Source: Candidatus Hydrogenedentota bacterium
Lineage (GTDB): Bacteria > Hydrogenedentota > Hydrogenedentia > Hydrogenedentales > SLHB01
Length of the DNA stretch: 36,330 nt
NCBI GenBank assembly: GCA_016215105.1
Contig: JACRLJ010000036.1
Span: forward strand, 1-36,330
Direction: 5' to 3'
The notes below the pieces were generated by a model, which searched no databases, had not been told where the DNA came from, and saw only the letters and a list, made by a program, of their open reading frames with translations. Every line of letters starts with the position of its first letter. Position 1 is the first letter of the stretch. Both the position numbers and the translations under genes were made by a program. This document shows positions 24,549-32,414 of this stretch, in pieces.

Positions 24549-24664
24549 GCGGGCTTCCTCCGGGATTCGGCGCGCGCGCAGGCGTGAAGGGCCGGATGCT
24601 TCGCGGGCGTGGCGGGGTGTGAGTGAGAATGGAATCTCATCCCCCTTTGAACCAGCGTCATCAT
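24545..24664 (-). CDS. Small ORF between moxR and DUF58: 39-residue His-rich peptide
   Basis: ATG 24664 starts a 39-residue frame whose TGA overlaps the DUF58 ATG (ATGA), the same coupling used elsewhere in this operon. AAGGAG at 24673-24678 lies 8 nt upstream, as good as the sites of known genes here. The peptide reads MMTLVQRGMRFHSHSHP at its start and ends in ESRRKPA. It contains five His and one Cys and has no membrane segment. No family is recognised. It may be a true small protein, a leader that couples translation of DUF58, or a chance frame; the ribosome site and exact overlap favour translation. Confidence 0.5.
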   Translation of the reverse strand: MMTLVQRGMRFHSHSHPATPAKHPALHACARAESRRKPA

Positions 24665-24690
24665 GGTAAGCACTCCTTAGGCCTCTTGCG

Positions 24691-25677
24691 CTAGGGCACC
24701 GGCACAGCGTCGAGGATTTTACGGACGATGTCTTCGCTGGTCATGTTTTCGGCCTCGGCTTCGTAGGTTACGATGACGCGATGCCGAAGGATATCCATGG
24801 CGACTTGCTTGACGTCGTTCGGGAAGACATTGCCTTCCCCTTGCAGGAACGCGAGGGCGCGCGCGGCCTGTTGAAGGTAAATGGTTGCTCGCGGTGACGC
24901 GCCGTATTCGATGAGATGGTTGAGCTTGAGGCCGAACGCGTCGGGGGTGCGAGTCGCCTGGACAATATCAACGATATAGTTCTTGGCCTTGGCGTCCACG
25001 TAGATGGCGTTAACGACTTCGCGGGCCTGGATGATTTCCTGTTTGGTGACGACGGGCCGGACTACGGCGTTGTGGAGAATGTCCACGCGGTCCATGATTT
25101 CGCGTTCTTCAGCGCGGGTCGGGTAGGTGACTTTGAGTTTAAGCATGAAGCGGTCAACCTGGGCTTCGGGAAGTGAATAGGTTCCTTCCTGCTCGATGGG
25201 GTTTTGAGTTGCGAGAACCATAAAGGGTTCGTCGAGCGGAAAAGTGTTGTCGCCGATGGTGACCTGGCGTTCCTGCATGGCTTCGAGCAGGGCGCTCTGG
25301 ACCTTGGCAGGGGCGCGGTTGATTTCGTCGGCGAGGATGATGTTTCCGAAGATGGGGCCCTTCTTGGTGGTGAACGTGCTGTCCTTGGGGCTGTACACCA
25401 GGGTTCCGATTAGGTCGGCGGGCAAGAGGTCCGGGGTGAACTGGATGCGGCTGAACTGGCATGCGATGGACTGGGCGAGCGTTTTGGCGGCGGTGGTGTT
25501 GGCCAATCCGGGGACGCCTTCGATGAGGACATGCCCGTTGGCGAGGATTCCGACGAGGAGGCGGTCGATCATGTACTGCTGGCCGATGACGACCTTTGCA
25601 ATCTCTTCGCGCAAGCGGTTGACGAAGAGACTCTGGGCCTCGACGTTTCGGCGGATGGCGTCAACGGATTGGGTCAT
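24691..25677 (-). CDS. moxR: MoxR-family AAA+ ATPase with altered Walker A motif
   Basis: The 328-residue product has the full MoxR layout: VVIGQQYMIDRLLVGILANGHVLIEGVPG, Walker B IILADE at residues 114-118, LLEAMQERQVTI, the ATQNPIEQEGTYSLPEAQ sensor region, and YGASPRATIYLQQAARA. MoxR ATPases act as chaperones that mature VWA-domain partners such as BatA and BatB. The Walker A loop reads GVPGLANT, so the invariant Lys is Asn60 (AAC, complement of 25498-25500). If real, nucleotide binding should be impaired. The start overlaps the upstream gene by 4 nt, with GAGGAG 9 nt before it. Confidence 0.93.
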   Translation of the reverse strand: MTQSVDAIRRNVEAQSLFVNRLREEIAKVVIGQQYMIDRLLVGILANGHVLIEGVPGLANTTAAKTLAQSIACQFSRIQFTPDLLPADLIGTLVYSPKDSTFTTKKGPIFGNIILADEINRAPAKVQSALLEAMQERQVTIGDNTFPLDEPFMVLATQNPIEQEGTYSLPEAQVDRFMLKLKVTYPTRAEEREIMDRVDILHNAVVRPVVTKQEIIQAREVVNAIYVDAKAKNYIVDIVQATRTPDAFGLKLNHLIEYGASPRATIYLQQAARALAFLQGEGNVFPNDVKQVAMDILRHRVIVTYEAEAENMTSEDIVRKILDAVPVP

Positions 25678-26522
25678 AAATTCAACTCCTCTTTCATTTT
25701 CTTCAGGGCGCGTTCGACGGTGCGGACATCGCCCTCCAAGTCGTCCTCGGTGGGGCGGACGCCGCGAAATCCGACGTCGTTTGCGCGCGTTTTCAGCCGG
25801 GCCGCGAGATCGTTCTCCGGCTGACTTGGAGACAATACCTGCACGGCGCGGTTCAATTCCACATAAAACTCGTAGTATTCGCCATTTATGCGGCGTTGCC
25901 GCGCATTTTTCAGAGCGGATTCCGCACTGGCGATATCGGGCGCTGGGGACGGGGAGGGGCGCTCGGCCCGGCGCTTACGATTTCGTTTCGCAAACCACCA
26001 GCCGAGCGCCACACATAAGGATAACACCCCGAGGCCGCCGGAGACCCAGGCAAGGGTCCTGTCGGGTTGCACACGCAGAGTGAACGGGTCTGACGCGAGC
26101 GTTGGGGAGGCGCCACGTTCAGGGGGGTCCGTTCGGGAGGCATTGGTCTCCGACGGGGAGATATCCTCGGGGTGGAGATAGGCGATTGTAATGGCCGGGA
26201 CCGAGAACTCGCCGACTTTTTCAGGGACGATTTCGACGGTTTGCGAGACGAGATTCATCCCGTCGCGCACGGTAGCGATGCTTTTTTTGACACGCACCGT
26301 GCCCCAGTCAATGGTTTCGGTTTCGGCGGGTAGAATGGCGTAGCGGGCCGGGTCACCTTCCCAGGTGACTTCACACACGATCTGATAGGCTTGCCGAGGA
26401 TGCGCCGGTTGAGCTTGTGGAGTAGTTTTCAACTCCGGCTCTGCGTACGCCGCACCGCCCGCCAGAAACACGAGAACCCAAACTGTACCTCTGAGGACTG
26501 GATTCAACTGTTTACTTCTCAT
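25674..26522 (-). CDS. BatD/DUF4381-like membrane protein, first gene of the Bat operon
   Basis: ATG 26522 begins a signal peptide (MRSKQLNPVLRG, hydrophobic run, GGAAYAEPE); it lacks a clear ribosome site. ATG 26549, with GGAAG about 10 nt upstream, is a possible longer start. The 282-residue product has a beta domain (QAYQIVCEVTWEGDPARYAI; VEIVPEKVGEFSVPAITIAY), a membrane helix (WVSGGLGVLSLCVALGWWFA) and a cytoplasmic helical tail (INGEYYEFYVELNRAVQVL). The arrangement resembles BatD and the DUF4381 proteins, so this operon has three such anchored beta-domain proteins. It ends overlapping moxR by 4 nt. The family assignment is tentative. Confidence 0.72.
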   Translation of the reverse strand: MRSKQLNPVLRGTVWVLVFLAGGAAYAEPELKTTPQAQPAHPRQAYQIVCEVTWEGDPARYAILPAETETIDWGTVRVKKSIATVRDGMNLVSQTVEIVPEKVGEFSVPAITIAYLHPEDISPSETNASRTDPPERGASPTLASDPFTLRVQPDRTLAWVSGGLGVLSLCVALGWWFAKRNRKRRAERPSPSPAPDIASAESALKNARQRRINGEYYEFYVELNRAVQVLSPSQPENDLAARLKTRANDVGFRGVRPTEDDLEGDVRTVERALKKMKEELNL

Positions 26523-27117
26523 TGAGCGCATACAGTAGCGGGAGAGCATGTTTCGTGCCGTCTTCCTTGGACGCCGGAAGGTATTGAGTTGTAGAAGTTT
26601 AGGCGAATTCATGATTCCTCGGTATAGCGCCTCATATCGGGTATTTGCGCGGGTGAGAGTCCATCTGGGGCAAACGTTGCGTGAAGTCGATTGCGCTGCG
26701 CTGGCCAATTCTGTCTATCCTTGTAACGGGAGGATACTGCACGGGACTTTTGTGTCTAGGAGTTCGGCAGAAGCGATGTTCGATTAGGCGGATCGTACCA
26801 TGGGAGCATTCGGGACTGAAGTGTCAGGTTCTGGGTGATAGAAGTTACACTTGGGAAACGGCGTCTTGACGGGTGGAGGGCGGGGATGATTTTAATTTCT
26901 TGCGGGAAATTCGGGTTTGGTGGTAGGCTTTGGAGTGATTTGTTTCTAGGGACGGCGTTCGGGGGAATGGGTTGGACAGAGTGGACGGGGTGGACAGGTC
27001 GGACGGGTTGATTGGGGACAATTCGGGCTGCGCGGCGCGAGCGGTATTGTCAAGAACAATGTGCATTGGCAGTCGGTTCTTGGGCTAGGGACCGATTTTG
27101 GAGGCCGTCGGGAAGGC
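26523..27117. other. 595-bp divergent intergenic region
   Basis: It separates the minus-strand Bat operon from the plus-strand histidine kinase, so promoters for both should lie here. I see no clear -35/-10 pair; TTGCGG near 26900 with TAGGCT 18 bp on is a weak + strand candidate. No ORF has a credible start or family likeness. The 9-bp minisatellite at 26970-27014 occupies the right side. Confidence 0.5.
26970..27014. repeat. 9-bp-period TGGAC minisatellite, copy 2
   Basis: Five consecutive 9-mers, GGTTGGACA, GAGTGGACG, GGGTGGACA, GGTCGGACG and a degenerate GGTTGATTG, lie about 100 bp upstream of the kinase start. The period and TGGAC core match the arrays at 8765 and 30450. Confidence 0.8.
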
Positions 27118-28944
27118 ATGGCGCTTTTAATTGGCTCTTCAATTCTGCTTCAACTGATCGCGATGGGGTTTGCGGCGCATCTTGGCCGCGTGACACGCCG
27201 GTATGGTCCCTGGCTGGCGATTGCCGCGGCGCTGGCGTTGATGGCGGTACGGCGCACGATCACGTTGGAGCGGATGCTGTCCGCGGCGCCGCTGCAAGCC
27301 CCGGACCTGATGGTGGAGATTCTCGCGTTCCTGATTTCGCTTCTGGCGGTATTGGGCTTGGCGCGGGTTGCGCCGATTTTCCGGTCGCTACGTCAATTGG
27401 CCGAGACGCAGCACGCTTCGCAGCAGTTAGTTCAATCCATACTTGACGGGCTATCCGCGCACATCGCGCTTCTCGACAATAGAGGCACAATCATTACCGT
27501 GAATCCGGCCTGGCGCCGGTTCGCGGAGGCGAGCGGGCTATGCATTCCGCGTCACTCGGTTGGTCAGAACTATGTGGAGACCTGCGACCGCGCGGCGGCG
27601 GCGGGCATTGAAGAGGGGGCCGCGATGGCGGAGGGGATACGGTCCGTGCTGAACGGGGCCTGCGCGGAGTTTACGCTGGAATATCCGTGCGAGCGGGATG
27701 GCGAACCCCTTTGGTTTGTAGCGCGCGTAACCCGGGCGAGTGGCGCAGAGCCTATTCGAATAGTTGTTACGCATGAAGATGTCACGGCGCTGAAGCGGGC
27801 CGCTCAGGCGCTATCGGATAGTCAGGCCCGGAATCAGGAGATATTAGACAATTCATTGGACCTGGCGCATCGACTGAATCTCGTTACGGAGACCTTTGAC
27901 TACTTTAGTCCGTCGGTGACGCGGATGACGGGTTTGAGCGTGGTTGAGGCGCTGTCGTTGACGCTCGATGGATTTCTGGCGCTGATTCATCCGGAGGACG
28001 CTCCGGTGTACGCGGCGAATATTGCACGGCGAAGTTGTGATCCTCCCGACCCCGGGGCTGGGAACGTGATGGAGTATCGGTTTAGGCACGCGAGCGGCGA
28101 ATACCGGTGGTTCGCGGAGCATTCGAACCCTGTGCGCGACCGGCAAGGACGGCTGGTGGCGCTGGTGGGCACGATCCGGGACGTTACGGATCGCAAACGC
28201 GGTGAGGAGGCGATACTCGGCGCGGCGCGCATGGAAGCGACGGCGACGCTGGCGGGCGGGATAGCGCACGAGTTTAACAATCTGATGGTAGGAGTTTTGG
28301 GGAACGCGGAGCTTCTGCGGTCTGATTTTGTGGAGGATAGTGATTCCGAAACGTCGGAGATGCTGACCGACATTTCGGAATCAGCGCGGCGCGCCGGGCA
28401 GCTTGCATGTCAAATGCTGGCGTTTGCCCGCGGGGGTAAGTTTGAACACAAGGTGTGTGATTTGGCGGATATAGTGCGACAGACATTGACACTCCGGGAG
28501 TCTTTGGTACGGGGCGAGGTTACAGTGACGACGGAAATCGCGGATACACGGTGTCTCATACTCGGCGACCCGGGCCAACTGAGTCAGGTTGTGGTGAGCC
28601 TGTTTACGAATGCGGTGGAGGCGATTTCGGAGAGCGGGGAGATCGGCCTAGGGCTTACAGTGGTTAAGCTTGAGGGCGCCGGCGCAACGGATTCGCCGCC
28701 TCTGCCGCCGGGTAGTTATGCGAAATTGACGGTATGCGACACTGGATGCGGGATGACTCCGGAAGTGCGGAGACGGGCATTTGAGCCTTTTTTTACGACG
28801 AAGTTCCAGGGACGAGGTCTTGGGCTTGCGGCGGTGTATGGAATCGTGCGAAGTCATAACGGATCTATCAGTGTACGAAGTGGGCTGGGGCAAGGGTCGG
28901 AATTTGAAGTCTTGCTTCCCGTCACGGCGGAAGCGCCTGAGTAG
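27118..28944 (+). CDS. Membrane sensor histidine kinase with two PAS domains
   Basis: I prefer ATG 27118 (GGGAAGG just upstream, though close) over GTG 27061, which has no ribosome site. The 608-residue product has about three N-terminal hydrophobic helices (LLIGSSILLQLIAMGFAA; PWLAIAAALALMAV; MVEILAFLISLLAVLGLA). The first PAS domain contains ILDGLSAHIALLDNRG; the second contains HPEDAPVYAANI and YRFRHASGEYRWF with a PAC end. The kinase core has the H-box GGIAHEFNN, N-box LFTNAVEAI, G1 DTGCGM, EPFFTTK, and G2 GRGLGLAAVYGI. All catalytic boxes are intact. The signal sensed is unknown. A response regulator follows 289 bp downstream and is a plausible but unproven partner. Confidence 0.92.
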   Translation: MALLIGSSILLQLIAMGFAAHLGRVTRRYGPWLAIAAALALMAVRRTITLERMLSAAPLQAPDLMVEILAFLISLLAVLGLARVAPIFRSLRQLAETQHASQQLVQSILDGLSAHIALLDNRGTIITVNPAWRRFAEASGLCIPRHSVGQNYVETCDRAAAAGIEEGAAMAEGIRSVLNGACAEFTLEYPCERDGEPLWFVARVTRASGAEPIRIVVTHEDVTALKRAAQALSDSQARNQEILDNSLDLAHRLNLVTETFDYFSPSVTRMTGLSVVEALSLTLDGFLALIHPEDAPVYAANIARRSCDPPDPGAGNVMEYRFRHASGEYRWFAEHSNPVRDRQGRLVALVGTIRDVTDRKRGEEAILGAARMEATATLAGGIAHEFNNLMVGVLGNAELLRSDFVEDSDSETSEMLTDISESARRAGQLACQMLAFARGGKFEHKVCDLADIVRQTLTLRESLVRGEVTVTTEIADTRCLILGDPGQLSQVVVSLFTNAVEAISESGEIGLGLTVVKLEGAGATDSPPLPPGSYAKLTVCDTGCGMTPEVRRRAFEPFFTTKFQGRGLGLAAVYGIVRSHNGSISVRSGLGQGSEFEVLLPVTAEAPE

Positions 28945-29233
28945 AGCGAGAGGGAGTCTGGGCGGCGCGTTGCGACGGAAGGCCTTGCGCGGCATCCAGT
29001 TCGGTGTTACCATTGGAGTGTCGTTCAAGTGGGCTGCAAAGAGTTTTCGCAAGGTAGTATGGTTATTGGTTGGGAGTGGGGCGCCACGCTGTTGCCGTTG
29101 ACCAATATCGCTAGCCGCCGTGAGGGTACCGGCTGTGACTCTGCGCCGGAAGAGTGCGGGGATCGCTTATGTCGAGACGGTTTAGTCGGAGTAGTCGAGA
29201 ATAATGGGGCGGGGCCGCCCCGGGGATTCTGGA

Positions 29234-30430
29234 ATGGATGAAGTTACGAAATCACGCCCGCACATACTGGTAGTGGATGACTTGCGCGAGAACACCGCGA
29301 TCTTGCAGCGATTCCTTGGACCGAAGGGCTACAAGGTTACGACCGCTTTTTCGGGGGAAGAGGCCTTGGAGAAGGTGGAGAACGATCCGCCGGACGTAAT
29401 ACTTCTCGATTTGGTGATGCCGGGGATGGACGGATTCACCGTTTGCCAACGTGTAAAGCACGACGCACGGACCCGGCACATTCCGGTGGTTGTGCTCACG
29501 GGCATGTCGGAGCCCGAGGCGAACGTGAAGGCGTTGGAGATGGGGGCGGACGATTTCATGGCCAAGCCGTTCGATTCGACCGTTCTGGACGCACGCATCC
29601 GGAACTCGCTACGGTCGAAGGCGCTTCAGGATCGAGTGCTCGAGTACCAGCGGGAGTTGGAGGCCGCCAACGAGTCGCTGGAACAGCGGATTCGCGATCG
29701 AACAGCGCAACTGGCGCGCACGCAGCAGGTTACGGTGTTCTCGTTGGCGAAGCTGGCGGAGTCCCGCGATACGGAAACGGGCGAACACTTGGATCGTATG
29801 CGCCGGTACGCCACGGAAATCGCGGTCGAATTGGCCAATTCTCCAAGGTTTGCCAATGTGGTCACCAAATCGTTTGTGGACGCGCTGTTTGAGTCGAGTC
29901 CGCTACATGACATTGGGAAAGTCGGCATACCGGACCAAATACTCCTCAAGCCGGGCAAACTCACGCGGGAGGAGTTTGACGTGATGAAGACGCACACGCA
30001 GATTGGCGGGGACACGCTGAAGGCGGCCGACCTGGAGGCGGGCGGAGACTCGTTCTTGGGGATGGGACGTGACATAGCGTATACGCACCACGAGAAATGG
30101 GACGGCACGGGGTATCCGATGGGGCTCCGGGGCCTCGACATTCCGTTGGCGGGCCGGATCTGCGCGTTGGGCGACGTGTATGACGCGTTGACCTCCAAGC
30201 GCCCGTACAAGGAGGCGTTCAGCCACGAGAAGTCCAAGGAGATCATCTTGGCGGGGCGCGGGGCCCACTTTGATCCGGATATCGTGGACGCGTTTCTGGC
30301 TCGGGAGCGGCAGTTTACAGAGATCTCGCGCAGTTATCACGATGATGGCCGTCCGTCGAAGATTCAGGAAATTGTGGAGCATTTGACGAAAGCTGCTCAG
30401 GCGCCTCCTCCGGACGCGCCTTCGTCATAG
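29234..30430 (+). CDS. Response regulator with HD-GYP output (c-di-GMP phosphodiesterase)
   Basis: Start ATG 29234 places ILVVDD ten residues in, as usual for receivers; ATG 29204 is an alternative. The 398-residue product has a receiver domain with acidic pocket DD (15-16), phospho-acceptor Asp59 in ILLDLVMPGMDG, and KPF near residue 115. A coiled-coil linker follows (LEAANESLEQRIRDRTAQLA). The HD-GYP domain contains HDIGKVGIPD, HHEKWDGTGYP and GDVYDALTSKRPYKEA, so the metal site looks complete and it should hydrolyse c-di-GMP when phosphorylated. A GC-rich hairpin (GGGGCGG/CCGCCCC) lies just before the chosen start and might hide it. Confidence 0.93.
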   Translation: MDEVTKSRPHILVVDDLRENTAILQRFLGPKGYKVTTAFSGEEALEKVENDPPDVILLDLVMPGMDGFTVCQRVKHDARTRHIPVVVLTGMSEPEANVKALEMGADDFMAKPFDSTVLDARIRNSLRSKALQDRVLEYQRELEAANESLEQRIRDRTAQLARTQQVTVFSLAKLAESRDTETGEHLDRMRRYATEIAVELANSPRFANVVTKSFVDALFESSPLHDIGKVGIPDQILLKPGKLTREEFDVMKTHTQIGGDTLKAADLEAGGDSFLGMGRDIAYTHHEKWDGTGYPMGLRGLDIPLAGRICALGDVYDALTSKRPYKEAFSHEKSKEIILAGRGAHFDPDIVDAFLARERQFTEISRSYHDDGRPSKIQEIVEHLTKAAQAPPPDAPSS

Positions 30431-30449
30431 GGGGGGGCGGTGGGGGAAG

Positions 30450-30492
30450 TTGGACGGGGGGACTGGTCGGGGGGTGGATGGGGTGGATGGGG
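30450..30492. repeat. 9-bp-period G-rich minisatellite, copy 3
   Basis: It has two exact tandem copies of TGGATGGGG at 30475-30492, with looser TTGGACGG-like units before them. It follows the HD-GYP stop by about 20 bp and is related to the TGGAC arrays at 8765 and 26970. The left boundary is vague. Confidence 0.6.
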
Positions 30493-30542
30493 CGTCATCT
30501 TCTCGGCGGCGGACTTCGAGGGAACTTCTGAAACGCGCTGGG

Positions 30543-30548
30543 TATAAT
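30543..30548 (+). promoter_or_regulatory. Candidate -10 element
   Basis: A perfect TATAAT lies in an intergenic region. No good -35 hexamer is found 16-18 bp upstream, so support is weak. If active it would drive the DUF1501 operon through a long leader holding the 93-bp repeats. Confidence 0.25.
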
Positions 30549-30748
30549 AGGCATTAGCGGTTTGAGTATGCAGTAGGGTCAACGACTATGCGGCGTCGAA
30601 TATTGACCACCTTCGTGTTTGTTCATAGAGTCGGAGTTTCGCGGCGTAATTCGATTCGGGAAGGACTACACGTTCTCGGGCGTTGTATGAGTCGTCCTAG
30701 ATCCAAGCACAAAATCAGGGCCAGAAATCCCGTGTTCTTAGTGTATTC

Positions 30749-30998
30749 GCGAAAAGCAGGGACAGACACGCTTTTCAAACTACCGAAAAGCGAAACGGTC
30801 GCTGGTTTTCGCTTGGGCTTCGTGTTCGTAGCGCTATTGCCGCGAAAAGCAGGGACAGACACGCTTTTCAAACTACCGAAAAGCGAGTCAGTCGCTGGTT
30901 TTCGCTTGGGCTTGGTGTTGGTTGCGCGATTGCCGCGAGAAGCAGGGACAGACAGGCTTTTCAAACCGCCGAAAAGCGAGTCAGTTCCCGCCTTTCGC
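30749..30998. repeat. 93-bp tandem repeat with 64-nt imperfect palindromes, locus 2 (three units)
   Basis: Units lie at 30749-30812, 30842-30905 and 30935-30998, separated by 29-nt spacers (30813-30841, 30906-30934) that resemble the locus 1 spacer (TTGGGCT...GTGTT...GCC). Unit starts are exactly 93 bp apart in both loci. Units 1 and 2 share the left arm with locus 1; unit 3 differs by GAGAAGC and GACAGGC. The right arm of unit 1 has diverged more (22 of 28 arm positions pair). The array ends 62 bp before the DUF1501 start. Confidence 0.9.
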
Positions 30999-31060
30999 TC
31001 GACTGCGGCGTTCAGTTAAGTTGCGTGAATCTTGGACCACCGCACTAGGAGAATTGCATC

Positions 31061-32401
31061 ATGGAACAGTGTGGATGCGGCCCGACTCAGGATCCTCCGG
31101 GACATTGGTTGCGGCCCTCGACGCGGCGGGACTTCCTGCGTGTGGGAGTCTTGGCGGGGTTAGGACTCTCACTTGGCGACTATTTCCGAATGCGGGACGC
31201 GTACGGCGCTGACGCGGCGCCAACGGGTCCCCCGCCGGCCGCGGAATCGGTCATTTTCATATTCATGGCGGGGGGAATGAGCCATCTGGACACGTTCGAT
31301 CCCAAGCCGTATGCGCCTGTTGAATACCGGGGTGAGCTGGGCACCGTACCCACGACAAATGGGGATGTGTTTAGCGGTTTGCTTCCGAACTTGGCGAAAG
31401 TGGCGGATAAAATGACCGTGATACGGTCGATGACTCATGGCGAGGCGGCGCACGAGCGTGGCACGCATAACATGCTGACCGGGTATAGGCCGAGTCCAGC
31501 GCTGGTGTATCCGAGTATAGGGTCGGTGGTGGCGCACGAGTATGGTCCGCGCAAGGATATTCCTCCGTATATTTGTATTCCGTCGGCAGGCGACGCGACG
31601 TTGGGCACGGGGTATCTGAGTTCCGCGTATGGCCCTTTTAGTGTTGGGGGTGAACCCGCGACCAAAGGGTTCCAGGTTCGTGACTTGAATCTGGACGCCA
31701 GCGTGGACGCGGCGCGGATGGAGCGCCGCAAGAGCTTGTTGGCGGCGGTGGACAGCCATTTCAGCAAAATGGAGTCCAGTGACGCGTTGAGCGCGATGGA
31801 CAGCTACTATCAGCGGGCGTATGCGCTGATTAGTTCGCAGACGGCTCGGGAGGCGTTCAATATCAACGCCGAGCCCGATGCGATGCGGGACCAGTATGGC
31901 CGGCACGCGTTTGGGCAGCGGCTTTTGCTGGCGCGGCGGCTGGTCGAGGGCGGGGCGCGCTTCGTGACCGTGATAGATGGCGGTTGGGACCATCACGTGG
32001 GTATCAAGAACGCCATGCAGAGTCAATTGCCTCCGGTGGATCAGGGTCTGGCGGCGTTGATTGGAGACTTGGACAGCCGCGGTCTCTTGGCGAAGACGCT
32101 GGTGGTGATGGTGAGCGAGTTTGGGCGCACGGTGAAATTGAACAAGGATGCGGGCCGTGATCACTGGCCGAAGGCATTCAGCATCGTCATGGCCGGCGCG
32201 GGGACGAAACGAGGACTCATTTACGGTCAGACCGACGCGTTTGGGTCGGAGCCGAAGGAAGGCGCGGTGAGCCCGGAAGGTATGGCGGCGACGATTTATA
32301 CACAGTTGGGCATTGATCCGACCAAGAGGCTCATGACGCCCGGCAATAGGCCGGCGTTTATTGTGCGTGACGGGACAGTGATCAAAGAAGTTCTTGCATG
32401 A
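31061..32401 (+). CDS. DUF1501 family protein with twin-arginine signal
   Basis: The 446-residue product opens with a Tat-type signal (STRRDFLRVGVLAGLGLSLG). The DUF1501 domain, a relative of sulfatases and alkaline phosphatases, shows FIFMAGGMSHLDTFDPKP, TVIRSMTHGEAAHERGTHNM, GGWDHH, VVMVSEFGRT and GRDHWPKAFSIVMAG, including conserved Asp/His residues likely to bind metal. AGGAG lies about 10 nt before the ATG. In Planctomycetes such genes usually sit beside DUF1549/DUF1553 cytochrome-like genes, as here. The substrate is unknown; export to the periplasm is likely. It is the first gene of a three-gene operon. Confidence 0.92.
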   Translation: MEQCGCGPTQDPPGHWLRPSTRRDFLRVGVLAGLGLSLGDYFRMRDAYGADAAPTGPPPAAESVIFIFMAGGMSHLDTFDPKPYAPVEYRGELGTVPTTNGDVFSGLLPNLAKVADKMTVIRSMTHGEAAHERGTHNMLTGYRPSPALVYPSIGSVVAHEYGPRKDIPPYICIPSAGDATLGTGYLSSAYGPFSVGGEPATKGFQVRDLNLDASVDAARMERRKSLLAAVDSHFSKMESSDALSAMDSYYQRAYALISSQTAREAFNINAEPDAMRDQYGRHAFGQRLLLARRLVEGGARFVTVIDGGWDHHVGIKNAMQSQLPPVDQGLAALIGDLDSRGLLAKTLVVMVSEFGRTVKLNKDAGRDHWPKAFSIVMAGAGTKRGLIYGQTDAFGSEPKEGAVSPEGMAATIYTQLGIDPTKRLMTPGNRPAFIVRDGTVIKEVLA

Positions 32402-32414
32402 TTTGTTGTGACCG

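Larger units (their letters stand above)
30431..31060. other. 630-bp intergenic region carrying both repeat families
   Basis: It lies between the HD-GYP gene and the DUF1501 operon. From left to right it holds the 9-bp minisatellite, a perfect TATAAT at 30543-30548, an unconvincing ORF from 30588 that runs into the repeats, and the three-unit 93-bp array. The DUF1501 promoter should be here; transcription from the TATAAT would give a leader of about 500 nt containing the hairpins. Confidence 0.55.

Noticed and set aside
30749-30998. CRISPR array
   Set aside because: The repeats are 64-nt imperfect palindromes and the 29-nt spacers are similar to one another, so there are no unique spacers; no cas genes are present.
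30588-31019. 143-codon ORF running through the 93-bp repeats
   Set aside because: The repeated part is open on both strands because the period is a multiple of three, the upstream part has no motif, and the start lacks a good ribosome site.
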